The translations under genes and the position numbers were made by a program. Under the pieces are notes generated by a model. That model was given only the letters and a program-made list of their open reading frames with translations. It had not been told where the DNA came from and ran no database searches. 64,000 nucleotides of DNA. Origin: Savagea serpentis. Lineage in GTDB: Bacteria > Bacillota > Bacilli > Bacillales_A > Planococcaceae. Positions 35,135-43,790 of the stretch are shown here, piece after piece. The stretch lies in assembly GCF_015351395.1 (NCBI RefSeq), contig NZ_JADKPV010000001.1:496001-560000 (forward strand). The letters run 5' to 3'. The stretch's first letter is position 1; each line of letters opens with the position of its first letter.

Positions 35135-36694
35135 ATGCTAGAACAAAATGAATACTTTGATTTATTTGTAAAAGACAGAAAAGTCATTTTACATTTAAAG
35201 AAAAGTGGCTATTCTATGAAAGATTTGGATTTGCTCGTTCAACAGCATCCCCGTATTGAAGTCGGCTCATTTATGGCACTTAGGCAAGCACTGACCGTGG
35301 TCGGACAAAATCATGAGATTGGAAAATACGTTCCGACGTATCAAATTATCGTATCTCAAGATAAAATGAAAGCAGAATTATACATTAACGTCACACAAGA
35401 AGAATTTGATGAAAACCGTGAAAAGTATATCGCTGAAATTAAAGAAACTGTTGCAAAATCAAACGTCACGCACGGCATTCAAGAAATTCCAGAAAATGTG
35501 CAGGTGAAGGAACCATTAATTATTGCACAAGGACAAGCGCCTGTCCGTGGTGCAAATGCAATCGTGCGCTACATTCCGAAACCAGAGCGTCGTCCAGTCA
35601 TTCGAGAAGATGGTTCAGCAGATTTATATGAGATGAACTTCGTAACGCCGATTGAACAAGGCGGTTGGTTAGGCGAAAAAGAGAAGGCAAAACAAGGGAC
35701 GCCAGGATTTAACGTATATGGTGAACCGATTGCAGCACTCAATGGGGAAGATGTTGCGCTCTATTATGATAAAAAAACAGTAGAAGAAGTAGAAGAAGAG
35801 GATAAGATTGTTTTACGTGCCATTCATGGTGGCGCATTGCAATGGAAAAACGGTGTCGTTTCGGTCGATAAACAACTTGTCGTTCAAGGGGACGTCGGTC
35901 CTGAAACAGGTTCTCTTAAATTCGACGGCTCCATTATCATTCGGGGAACAGTGCTTGCGAGTTACTCGGTCGTTGCAACAGGAGATATTTCAATTGAGGG
36001 AAGAGACAGTGTTTCAAACGCGAAAGAAATTCGATCGACACAAGGCTCTATTTATATTAAAGGGGGCGTCTTCGGTGCAAATCGTACGATTATTGAAGCA
36101 GCAGAGGCGCTCTATATTAAGCATTCGAACAACGGAAACTTAAAAGGGAAAGAAGTACATATCGGTTCGTATTTGCTCGGTTCGACCGTAGAAGCTGAAA
36201 AAGTATTCATCGATCGCAATAAAGGAAAAGTAATTGGAGGACATATTCGTGCTCGTGAATATATTGAAACAGCATTTGCAGGGAATGTTCATGAACGAAT
36301 GACACATTTGGAAGTGTACGGGATTCCGAAAGATAAATTGCGACGTGAATCTCAAAAGATGGCAGAGCAATTGAGCGAAGAACAAAAAGCATGCAAACGC
36401 CTGGAAGAACAATTGTTAAAAGTGAAGCCCCATGCTTCGCGTCTAGTTGGTCAACAGCTCGCAGCATTTGAAAAATTAGAACAAGAAGTTCAGAAAAAAG
36501 TGCGTGTTATTTCGCAATTAGAACGTTCTATTTATAACAATTTGCAAATGATGAAAATTCGTTTAAAACCGAGAATTGAAGTCGTTAGGGAAGCCCATCC
36601 TGGCGTCATCATTCAAATCGAAGGGAAATCATCCACAATCCATTCCCCAACACAAGGTGTTTTTGAAATCGTGGGGGATACACTCAATGTTTAA
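35135..36694 (+). CDS. FapA/DUF342 family protein
   Basis: The 519-residue protein fits the DUF342 family: an N-terminal mixed domain to about 140, then a beta-helix-like run (about 150-400) with QGTPGFNVYGEP, VQGDVGPETGSLKFDGSI, and FGANRTI repeats of short beta turns, then a coiled coil (about 410-480) and a small C-terminal domain. Related proteins include polymerising bactofilin-like and flagellar-assembly-associated factors, but the function is uncertain. It overlaps the next gene by 8 bases. It takes the place of spoIVB/spo0A after recN. Confidence 0.8.
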   Translation: MLEQNEYFDLFVKDRKVILHLKKSGYSMKDLDLLVQQHPRIEVGSFMALRQALTVVGQNHEIGKYVPTYQIIVSQDKMKAELYINVTQEEFDENREKYIAEIKETVAKSNVTHGIQEIPENVQVKEPLIIAQGQAPVRGANAIVRYIPKPERRPVIREDGSADLYEMNFVTPIEQGGWLGEKEKAKQGTPGFNVYGEPIAALNGEDVALYYDKKTVEEVEEEDKIVLRAIHGGALQWKNGVVSVDKQLVVQGDVGPETGSLKFDGSIIIRGTVLASYSVVATGDISIEGRDSVSNAKEIRSTQGSIYIKGGVFGANRTIIEAAEALYIKHSNNGNLKGKEVHIGSYLLGSTVEAEKVFIDRNKGKVIGGHIRAREYIETAFAGNVHERMTHLEVYGIPKDKLRRESQKMAEQLSEEQKACKRLEEQLLKVKPHASRLVGQQLAAFEKLEQEVQKKVRVISQLERSIYNNLQMMKIRLKPRIEVVREAHPGVIIQIEGKSSTIHSPTQGVFEIVGDTLNV

Positions 36695-37400
36695 AAGAGA
36701 AATCTATGGGCATCGTGGTGCAAGTGGGGTGGCTTTTGAGAATACCATTAGCGCTTTTCAACAAGCAGTCGTTGAAGGGGCAGACGGCATTGAAATCGAT
36801 GTACAGTTGACGAAAGATAGTGTACCTGTCGTCATCCACGACCGCAACTTAAGTCGATTAGCAAGTCGAGACCGTCTCGTAGATGAGATGAACTTCAAAT
36901 CATTAACGCGGGTGAAACTAGGTTCACTATGGCAACGCCGCACGAAAAACTTATATATCCCAACGTTGAAAGAAGTTGTTCATTTTTGTGAAGTGCATAA
37001 ATTGAAATTAAATGTTGAATTGAAAGAAACGGTAGCAGAACGCCCTGAGCAAGTGAGACAAATTATGGACCTCATTGAACCGATTGCATCTTCAGTGCAT
37101 ATTTCTTCTTTTCATTACGAATTGATTGAAGAATCAATTCGTCACAATGCTTCGATTGAAACAGCCTATCTCTTAAAGAAAAAGCAAGTTCAGCGAATGG
37201 ACTGGTCGAATTATGAAGCTGCCGATGTTTTTCATTTTCATCAAAAGTATTGGACAAGTCAAATCGCGGCTTACGCAGCACAAAGAAAGTATAAGATTCG
37301 TTTATACGGAGTAGACGGCTCGGAGAAGGTATTGCAAAACTCACCGACGAGTATCATCGGATGGATTACCGATTATCCGAAGCGAGTACGACAAGCATAA
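36687..37400 (+). CDS. Glycerophosphodiester phosphodiesterase (YqiK-like)
   Basis: The 237-residue TIM-barrel enzyme has the GDPD motifs IYGHRGASGVAFENT, GADGIEIDVQLTKD and PVVIHDRNLSR, with metal ligands Glu, Asp and Glu, and a later LKLNVELKE. It hydrolyses glycerophosphodiesters to glycerol-3-phosphate. The ATG at 36687 overlaps the upstream gene. B. subtilis yqiK is in the same relative position. It ends before a long terminator. Confidence 0.9.
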   Translation: MFKREIYGHRGASGVAFENTISAFQQAVVEGADGIEIDVQLTKDSVPVVIHDRNLSRLASRDRLVDEMNFKSLTRVKLGSLWQRRTKNLYIPTLKEVVHFCEVHKLKLNVELKETVAERPEQVRQIMDLIEPIASSVHISSFHYELIEESIRHNASIETAYLLKKKQVQRMDWSNYEAADVFHFHQKYWTSQIAAYAAQRKYKIRLYGVDGSEKVLQNSPTSIIGWITDYPKRVRQA

Positions 37401-37450
37401 AAAAACTGTTTTAAACGTTCAATCATTGATCGACGTTTAAAACAGTTTTT
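37401..37450. terminator. Bidirectional intrinsic terminator after gdpD-like gene
   Basis: An 18-bp perfect stem (37401-37418 with 37433-37450) with A-run and T-run flanks lies between converging genes. Confidence 0.9.
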
Positions 37451-37910
37451 AATTATCTTTTTTTTCAGGAGCTTCAGTGGGCAATTGGAAGCGATCTTGA
37501 ACGCGCCCTTTTCGTTGGTCACGACGCAGTAAAAAACCACCGAAAAATCCGACCCCTAGCACCATTAAAACGAAACCAAAAATAAATTGGAATGTCATAT
37601 TCGTTAAGAACGTTGTCGGTACTTTACGAATCCAATCATAGAATACAAATCCGCCGAACCCGAAAGCAATGAGTCCGAGCAATATATTTGTAACCGTCAT
37701 TCCAGCAGAGCGATGTGAAGTGCGGGTTTTTAATGTCCATAAAAATCCGACGCCAATTACAAGTAAGCCGCTAGCAAAAATGAATTGGAAAGCAGACGTG
37801 TTTAAAAATTCAATCGGAATAGCGAACAATGAATCACGCATCATTTTAATCCCATAAGCAGCTGCGATGCCTGGAATAAGCAGTACGATGACCGCTAAAA
37901 GTCTTACCAT
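37449..37910 (-). CDS. DUF2627 (YqzF-like) membrane protein with an internal duplication
   Basis: The 153-residue protein has four hydrophobic helices. The N terminus, with LLIPGIAAAYGIKMMRDSLF, matches the DUF2627/YqzF family, whose members are about half this length. Two similar units are visible: FLNTSAFQFIFASGLLVIGV (about 36-55) and FLTNMTFQFIFGFVLMVLGV (about 102-121), each followed by a basic loop, so the gene appears to be duplicated and fused. Function is unknown. It sits between yqiK and bcd, as in Bacillus, on the minus strand, with a clear promoter. Confidence 0.8.
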   Translation of the reverse strand: MVRLLAVIVLLIPGIAAAYGIKMMRDSLFAIPIEFLNTSAFQFIFASGLLVIGVGFLWTLKTRTSHRSAGMTVTNILLGLIAFGFGGFVFYDWIRKVPTTFLTNMTFQFIFGFVLMVLGVGFFGGFLLRRDQRKGRVQDRFQLPTEAPEKKDN

Positions 37911-37940
37911 ACTTGAAACAACTCCTTATCTGTTATGTTA

Positions 37941-37968
37941 ATTTTACGTGGTTCATCGGAATTGTCAA
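37941..37968 (-). promoter_or_regulatory. Sigma-A-like promoter of the DUF2627 gene
   Basis: On the minus strand TTGACA (37963-37968), a 16-base spacer and TAAAAT (37941-37946) lie about 30 bases upstream of the start codon. Confidence 0.6.
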
Positions 37969-37995
37969 GCACGTTTTCTTAAGTAAAATCGGATG

Positions 37996-38010
37996 AATTA
38001 TTTGAAAAAT
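37996..38010 (+). promoter_or_regulatory. Possible CodY box upstream of bcd
   Basis: The 15-mer AATTATTTGAAAAAT agrees with the CodY consensus AATTTTCWGAAAATT at 12 of 15 places. CodY responds to branched-chain amino acids, which the downstream enzyme degrades. The A+T-rich context makes chance matches likely. Confidence 0.3.
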
Positions 38011-38089
38011 TAGATTTTATTTAAAAAAGAATGGAAACTATAGCAAGAATGTTGTAAATTATAAGAATAGGAAAAGGAGTGACTGTACA

Positions 38090-39193
38090 ATGGATTTATT
38101 TAAAACGATGGAAGAGCAAGATGTGGAACAAGTAGTATTTTGTCAAGATAAGGCGTCTGGTTTAAAGGCAATCATCGTCATTGATGATACGACACTCGGG
38201 CCAGCACTTGGTGGAACGCGCATGTGGCCTTACAATTCTGAAGAAGAAGCTTTGGAAGATGCGGTGCGCCTTGCAAAAGGGATGACGTACAAAAACGCAG
38301 CAGCAGGCTTAAACTTAGGTGGCGGTAAAGCGGTCATCATCGGAGATCCGAAAAAGGATAAAACAGAGGCGATGTTCCGCGCATTCGGTCGTTATGTAGA
38401 AGGGTTGAACGGTCGCTATATTACAGCAGAAGACGTCGGCACGACAGAACAAGATATGGATTATATTTATTTAGAAACAGATTACGTAACAGGTACATCG
38501 ACAGTCGACGGCACTTCAGGTAACCCGTCTCCAGTGACAGCATTCGGTGTGTACCGAGGCATTAAAGCAACAGCAAATGAAGCGTTCGGAACGCCATCCC
38601 TCAAAGGCAAAACGGTTGCGGTTCAAGGCGTTGGACAAGTTGCGTATCGTCTCTGTGAGCATTTGCATGAAGAAGGCGCAAAATTAATCGTAACGGACAT
38701 CGATCAAGAAGCTGTACAGCGTGCGGTGGACAATTTCGGTGCAACGGCGGTCGGGCCAGATGATATTTACGATGTAGAAGCGGATATTTTCGCACCATGT
38801 GCGCTAGGGGCAGTCATTAATGATGACACACTTTCACGATTGAAAGTGAAAGCAGTCGCAGGTAGTGCAAACAATCAATTAGCGGAGCCACGTCACGGTC
38901 ATGCATTGCGTGAAAAAGGCATTGTCTATGCGCCAGATTATGTTATTAACTCGGGTGGAGTCATTAACGTAGCAGATGAAATGATCGGTTATAATCGTGA
39001 ACGCGCACTCCATAAAGTAAATCATATTTATGATGTGTTGGAAGAAATTTTTGAAATTTCCCGTACACACGACATTCCTTCTCACTTAGCGGCGAATCAA
39101 CTTGCGGAAAAACGAATTCAACTCATTCGCGATTCACGTACACATTTTTTACCATCTAACAAATCAGTCATCAATTTATTGAAACAGAAATAA
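38090..39193 (+). CDS. bcd: Leucine (branched-chain amino acid) dehydrogenase
   Basis: The 367-residue enzyme deaminates leucine, isoleucine and valine with NAD. It has the [11 protein letters not shown] motif with the catalytic Lys, [24 protein letters not shown], and the NAD-binding [10 protein letters not shown]. In B. subtilis it is one gene of the bkd operon (yqiT), but here ptb, buk and the dehydrogenase complex genes are absent and bcd stands alone. It starts at ATG 38090 behind aaaggagtg. Confidence 0.95.
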   Translation: MDLFKTMEEQDVEQVVFCQDKASGLKAIIVIDDTTLGPALGGTRMWPYNSEEEALEDAVRLAKGMTYKNAAAGLNLGGGKAVIIGDPKKDKTEAMFRAFGRYVEGLNGRYITAEDVGTTEQDMDYIYLETDYVTGTSTVDGTSGNPSPVTAFGVYRGIKATANEAFGTPSLKGKTVAVQGVGQVAYRLCEHLHEEGAKLIVTDIDQEAVQRAVDNFGATAVGPDDIYDVEADIFAPCALGAVINDDTLSRLKVKAVAGSANNQLAEPRHGHALREKGIVYAPDYVINSGGVINVADEMIGYNRERALHKVNHIYDVLEEIFEISRTHDIPSHLAANQLAEKRIQLIRDSRTHFLPSNKSVINLLKQK

Positions 39194-39397
39194 TATAAAA
39201 CGTTCGAAAAGCCTTAAAAAAGCGTTTATTTTTCAAAAAACTTGAAAAATGAGTGCTTTTTGTTCTTTCTATCGCTCTATTCTTGCAACGAAAATGGAAT
39301 ATGGTTAAAATGAAAGGGAACGATTAGAATAGAACTGTCTAATTTAATGAGCATGTCTGAATGAAGATATGCGATAGATGAGGAAGGAGATTTACAA

Positions 39398-39838
39398 ATG
39401 ACAATGGATTTTAATATGTATGTTCAAGATATCGTCAATCAAGCGCGCCAAGAGATGGAAGCAGCAGGATATGAGCAATTGCAAACACCTGAAGAGGTAG
39501 ATGCAGCGTTCAAACGTCCAGGCACAACGCTTGTTATGATTAACTCAGTATGTGGATGCGCAGGAGGAATCGCTCGCCCAGCCGCGACACATGCGATTCA
39601 TCACGATAATCGTCCTACACATTTGACGACAGTATTCGCAGGACAAGATAAAGAAGCGACAGCATATGCACGTATGCTCTTCGGTGAGGATCATTTACCT
39701 TCATCACCTTCATTCGTTTTATTAAAAGATGGAGAAGTAGTGGGAGAAGTCGGTCGTTACGAAATTGAAGGACATGATCCGATGTCTGTCGTAGCGAACT
39801 TACAATCACAATTTATGGAGTTTTGTGAAGAAGTATAA
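39398..39838 (+). CDS. brxB: Bacilliredoxin BrxB (YqiW-like)
   Basis: The 146-residue protein has the unusual CGC redox motif ([12 protein letters not shown]), conserved in bacilliredoxins that remove bacillithiol from S-bacillithiolated proteins. Other family marks are [16 protein letters not shown] and [13 protein letters not shown]. It indicates that the organism makes bacillithiol. It is located just after bcd, as in Bacillus. Ribosome site aaggaga. Confidence 0.93.
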   Translation: MTMDFNMYVQDIVNQARQEMEAAGYEQLQTPEEVDAAFKRPGTTLVMINSVCGCAGGIARPAATHAIHHDNRPTHLTTVFAGQDKEATAYARMLFGEDHLPSSPSFVLLKDGEVVGEVGRYEIEGHDPMSVVANLQSQFMEFCEEV

Positions 39839-39845
39839 TGGTAAC

Positions 39846-39881
39846 AAAAAAGCGAAGAGCTCGAACACTCTTCGCTTTTTT
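39846..39881. terminator. Bidirectional intrinsic terminator, brxB/prli42
   Basis: GCGAAGAG (39852-39859) pairs with CTCTTCGC (39868-39875), flanked by six A and six T. It ends brxB and the small minus-strand gene that follows. Confidence 0.9.
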
Positions 39882-39884
39882 CCA

Positions 39885-39980
39885 TTATAAAATTGCGCTG
39901 ACGCCAAAGACGATTGTTGAAGCGAGCATAATGATGATCATCGCCATGACGATAAATTTTTGAACTTTTTTATTACTCAT
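39885..39980 (-). CDS. prli42: Prli42-like stressosome-associated micropeptide
   Basis: A 31-residue frame on the minus strand reads MSNKKVQKFIVMAMIIIMLA, then STIVFGVSAIL. It has the short basic MSNKK start and a single membrane helix of the Prli42 family, known in Listeria to anchor the stressosome to the membrane. A gagggg ribosome site precedes it, and a shared terminator follows. It is too short for routine gene finders. The assignment rests on length, helix and lysine pattern. Confidence 0.72.
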   Translation of the reverse strand: MSNKKVQKFIVMAMIIIMLASTIVFGVSAIL

Positions 39981-40069
39981 TTTTATTAAACCCCTCATCG
40001 CATTGTAATATCTCTATTTTAACAGAAAATATAAAAACCTCAATCACGAATGGAAAGAAGGAACATAAA

Positions 40070-41185
40070 ATGACAACACGTATCGTAGAAAACTTTATGA
40101 AATTAGTACAAATTGATTCTGAAACGAAAGATGAGCGAGCGATTGCGGATCATTTAATCGCAGCGTTTCAAGAGCGAGGCTATCATGTCGTAGAAGATGA
40201 TTCTGCACAGCGCTCTGGTCACGGAGCAGGAAATTTAATTGTGACCATTCCGGGAACGGTAGACGGAGATTACATATATTTTACATGTCATATGGATACG
40301 GTGACACCAGGTATCGGGATCCGACCTATTTTGAAAGAAGACGGTTATATTTATTCTGATGGTACGACAATTTTAGGAGCGGATGATAAGGCAGGAATTG
40401 CCGCGATTTTTGAAATGTTAGATACATTAAAAGAACAAAATATCGCTCACGGTCCGATGCAAATCATCATCACAGCAGGAGAAGAGAGCGGACTGCAAGG
40501 AGCGAAGGCGATGGACGCTAAGCTATTAGAAGCGGAGTACGGCTATGCGGTAGATAGCACGGAGAAAGTAGGCGGAATCGTCGTCGCTGCTCCTTATCAA
40601 GTGAAGATGAATGTGACGATTGAAGGGAAGACAGCCCACGCAGGTGTAGCGCCAGAAAAAGGATTATCAGCGATTCAAGTTGCTGCAAAAGCGATTGCCG
40701 AAATGAAGCTCGGTCGCATCGATGAAGAAACGACGGCGAATATCGGAAGTTTCCACGGTGGAAAAGCGACGAATATCGTCTGTGATGAAGTGATCATCGT
40801 AGCGGAAGCCCGCTCAATTCGAGAAGATAAAGTAGACGCGCAAGTTCAACATATGGTAGACACATTTGAACGGGTAGCGGAAAAATTAGGAGGACGTGCG
40901 TTGGTCGACGTTCAAAAGATGTATCCAGGTTTTTCATTTACAGAACAAGATGATGTCGTACAAGTGGCGATGCGTGCCATTGAAAAAATCGGTCGTACTC
41001 CAGAGTTAATGGCGAGCGGTGGCGGTAGCGACGGCAATATTTTCAACGGAATGGGTGTACCGACAGTTACTTTGTCAGTAGGATATGAAGAAATCCATAC
41101 GGTCAATGAGCGCATGCCTGTAGAAGAATTGGAAAAACTACATGAATTATTAACTGAAATTGTCAAAGGAGCGGTGCACGTATGA
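40070..41185 (+). CDS. M20 family tripeptidase-like metallopeptidase (YqjE/PepT-like)
   Basis: The 371-residue enzyme has zinc-site motifs of the PepT group: TCHMDTVTPGIGI (first His/Asp), LGADDKAGIAAI (bridging Asp), ITAGEESGLQGAKAM (catalytic Glu), and DSTEKVGG, with a dimerisation domain KTAHAGVAPEKG. It should release N-terminal residues from small peptides. It is a homologue of B. subtilis YqjE, which lies at the same place. The CheW-like gene overlaps it by 4 bases. Confidence 0.92.
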   Translation: MTTRIVENFMKLVQIDSETKDERAIADHLIAAFQERGYHVVEDDSAQRSGHGAGNLIVTIPGTVDGDYIYFTCHMDTVTPGIGIRPILKEDGYIYSDGTTILGADDKAGIAAIFEMLDTLKEQNIAHGPMQIIITAGEESGLQGAKAMDAKLLEAEYGYAVDSTEKVGGIVVAAPYQVKMNVTIEGKTAHAGVAPEKGLSAIQVAAKAIAEMKLGRIDEETTANIGSFHGGKATNIVCDEVIIVAEARSIREDKVDAQVQHMVDTFERVAEKLGGRALVDVQKMYPGFSFTEQDDVVQVAMRAIEKIGRTPELMASGGGSDGNIFNGMGVPTVTLSVGYEEIHTVNERMPVEELEKLHELLTEIVKGAVHV

Positions 41186-41649
41186 ACGCACTAACCTTCC
41201 GTACGAATGGGCAACGATTTGCTTGCAATATCGAAAAAGTACAGTCGATTGAAAATAATTTGCGCGTTTCTTTCGTCCCTAAAATGCCGGCCTATGTCGA
41301 CGGCTTTGTGAAGCAACAAGGGGAAGTCATTCCAGTATTAGACCTCGGGTATTTATTATATGATCGCAAAACGAGTCGTAAAGATGGCGAGGCGTATATT
41401 ATTTACCGAGCGGAAGCATTAACGATTGCATTTTTCGTTGAACATGCAGATCAAATTCTTCAAATGGAAGAAAGTAAACTCGCTGAAAAAAGTTTACAAA
41501 CGTATTCGCAAGTCCCTTATTTTCGAGCGATTTATGATTTACAGGATGAGCTTGTGACGATTATCGATTTCGATATTTTAGTTAATGCTACAGAAGGTAT
41601 GGAAGATGTTATTGAATTTGCGCAAGATGAGATGAATGAAATGAAGTGA
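41182..41649 (+). CDS. Stand-alone CheW-like domain protein
   Basis: The 155-residue protein shows the CheW fold: an N-terminal beta region with FRTNGQRFACNIEKVQSI, then VSFVPKMPAYVDGFVKQQGEVIPVLDL, typical of the CheW core, and later TIIDFDILV. CheW proteins scaffold chemoreceptors with CheA. No chemotaxis genes lie nearby, and this one is embedded, with 4-base overlaps, between a peptidase and DNA polymerase IV. This suggests a different role or a scaffold acting on distant partners. Confidence 0.8.
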   Translation: MNALTFRTNGQRFACNIEKVQSIENNLRVSFVPKMPAYVDGFVKQQGEVIPVLDLGYLLYDRKTSRKDGEAYIIYRAEALTIAFFVEHADQILQMEESKLAEKSLQTYSQVPYFRAIYDLQDELVTIIDFDILVNATEGMEDVIEFAQDEMNEMK

Positions 41650-42830
41650 TGAAAGTGGCAAAGGTTCGTGTCATTTTACATGTCGATATGAACAGTTTCT
41701 TTGCATCGGTCGAACAAGCGGAAAATCCGAAATTAAAAGGCAAACCGATCGCAGTCGCAGGAAATCCGAGAGAACGTCGAGGCGTTGTCGTAACATGTTC
41801 ATACGAAGCGCGTGCGCTCGGCGTTTACACGACGATGAATGTTGGAGAGGCGAGAAGAATCGCCCCTCATCTCGTCGTCATTCAAACGCGCCATGCCCTC
41901 TATCGCCAATATTCGGAAAAAATTTTTGATTTGTTGAGACAATTTACACCTCTTGTCGAACCAGTATCGATTGATGAAGCGTATATGGATATTACGGATA
42001 TCGGCGGTTTGACACATGCGGTTGAAATTGCTGAAAGTATTCAGAAGCGTTTATTAGCGGAACTTGATCTGCCTTGTTCGATTGGTATTGCGCCGAATAA
42101 ATTTTTGGCAAAAACAGCATCTGATTTAAAAAAGCCCCTCGGCATTTCGATTTTACGGAAGCGGGACGTACCGCAAGTATTATGGCCACTCCCTGTCATT
42201 GAAATGTACGGAGTCGGGGAAAGTACGGAGCAAAAACTGCATGCATTAAACATTCAAACGATTGGTGATTTAGCGAATGCTTCTCATGCCCTAATTAAAG
42301 GGAATTTAGGTAAACATGGAGAACGACTGCATGCACGAGCGAACGGAGAAGATACGAGAATCGTTGACCCAGAAGCCGCAGAAGATCGAAAAAGTGTCGG
42401 TTCATCTACGACTTTGCCAGCAGATGAGACGGATTCAAATGAATTGTATCGAACGCTCGGAAAATTGAGCGAAAAAGTATCGCGACGCTTAAAAGAGCTA
42501 GAGCGAGTAGGTTATACATTAACCGTTCAAATTAAATATGCAAATTGGAAACAACAATCCCGCAGTCATACGTATACTGTGCCGTTAGTGGAAAGTGATG
42601 ATTTGACGCAAAAGGCCGACCAATTATTGCAACAACTATGGAATGGACAACCGGTCCGTTTGATCGGTGTAACAGTGAGTGAGCTCATTGAACAAACTGA
42701 CATAGTAGAACAACTGACATTTGATACGTATGAGCGCTACGAAAAAGAAAACGAAACATTGCGGGTGCTACATCAACTCCAACAAAAATTTGGACGCGAT
42801 GTCATTTCGAAAGGAAAGAAGGAGAGTTAA
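41649..42830 (+). CDS. dinB: DNA polymerase IV (DinB/PolY1)
   Basis: The 393-residue Y-family polymerase has HVDMNSFFASVEQAENP (catalytic Asp), TCSYEARALGV, EPVSIDEAYMDIT with the second catalytic acidic pair, and the helix-hairpin-helix MYGVGESTEQKL. It bypasses lesions. The ATG at 41649 overlaps the preceding stop (TGATG), and the end overlaps rnz (TAATG). The order polY1-rnz matches B. subtilis yqjH-yqjK. No LexA box was seen. Confidence 0.94.
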   Translation: MKVAKVRVILHVDMNSFFASVEQAENPKLKGKPIAVAGNPRERRGVVVTCSYEARALGVYTTMNVGEARRIAPHLVVIQTRHALYRQYSEKIFDLLRQFTPLVEPVSIDEAYMDITDIGGLTHAVEIAESIQKRLLAELDLPCSIGIAPNKFLAKTASDLKKPLGISILRKRDVPQVLWPLPVIEMYGVGESTEQKLHALNIQTIGDLANASHALIKGNLGKHGERLHARANGEDTRIVDPEAAEDRKSVGSSTTLPADETDSNELYRTLGKLSEKVSRRLKELERVGYTLTVQIKYANWKQQSRSHTYTVPLVESDDLTQKADQLLQQLWNGQPVRLIGVTVSELIEQTDIVEQLTFDTYERYEKENETLRVLHQLQQKFGRDVISKGKKES

Positions 42831-43771
42831 TGGACGTCACATTTCTTGGAACAGGGGCAGGGATGCCATCGAAAACACGTAATACGTCGAGTATGATTTT
42901 GAATTTGCGCAATGAAGGGGAAGATTATTGGATGTTTGATTGTGGTGAAGCGACACAACACCAACTGTTGCATACATCGATCAAACCGTCCAAAATTAAT
43001 CGTATTTTCATCACGCATTTGCATGGAGATCATATTTTTGGGCTTCCTGGTTTCCTCAGTTCTCGCTCCTTCTTAGGGGGTGACACTCCGCTGACGATTT
43101 ATGGTCCAGCTGGTTTAGAAGCGTGGCTCACACTGACGATGCAAACGACAAAAACCTATATTCCCTATCCCATTCAGTATGAAATTATCGAAGATGGAGC
43201 GGTCATAGATTTTCCGAAATTTCGTGTCTCTATACGAAAACTCGCCCATGTGATTGACAGTTATGGGTACCGAGTAGAAGAAAAAGAGCGCTCTGGTACA
43301 TTATTAATTGAAGAAGCGTTAAAACGGGGTGTACCACGTGGGCCTTTATTAAGCCAACTAAAAAATGGACAAGATATTGTACTAGCGAACGGAACCCTCG
43401 TAAAAAGTGAAGAGGTGACGACAGCAAGGCAAAGAGGAAGAGTGGTCACCATTTTAGGAGATACTTCTTACACGAAGGCGTCGGTAGAACTTGCACACGA
43501 AGCGGATTTACTCATTCACGAAGCAACATTCGACGATGCGACGTCAACGATTGCGAAACAGTACGGACATGCGACGATACGAGAAGCGGCACAAGTAGCG
43601 AGGGAGGCGGGAGTGAAACATCTCCTCGTCACCCATATTAGCGCTCGATTTATGAAACATGACTTACCTACGTTTTTAGCACAGGGAGAAGCGGTTTTTT
43701 CACCGATTTCGATCGCGGAAGATTTTATGACAGTGGACGTTCCTTTATATATAAACAACACGACAGTTTAA
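42830..43771 (+). CDS. rnz: Ribonuclease Z
   Basis: The 313-residue metallo-beta-lactamase-fold nuclease trims tRNA 3' ends. It has the signature HLHGDHIFGLPGF, the FLGTGAGMPSKTRNTSS start, a GDTSYTKASV motif, and the exosite region around residues 150-180. Length fits the short bacterial form. It overlaps the upstream polymerase gene and ends in the terminator shared with proI. Confidence 0.95.
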   Translation: MDVTFLGTGAGMPSKTRNTSSMILNLRNEGEDYWMFDCGEATQHQLLHTSIKPSKINRIFITHLHGDHIFGLPGFLSSRSFLGGDTPLTIYGPAGLEAWLTLTMQTTKTYIPYPIQYEIIEDGAVIDFPKFRVSIRKLAHVIDSYGYRVEEKERSGTLLIEEALKRGVPRGPLLSQLKNGQDIVLANGTLVKSEEVTTARQRGRVVTILGDTSYTKASVELAHEADLLIHEATFDDATSTIAKQYGHATIREAAQVAREAGVKHLLVTHISARFMKHDLPTFLAQGEAVFSPISIAEDFMTVDVPLYINNTTV

Positions 43772-43784
43772 TTGTCGTGTTGTT
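43754..43784. terminator. Bidirectional terminator, rnz/proI
   Basis: AACAACACGACA (43754-43765) pairs with TGTCGTGTTGTT (43773-43784) around a 7-base loop. The first arm lies within the last codons of rnz. Confidence 0.8.
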
Positions 43785-43790
43785 TTGTCC

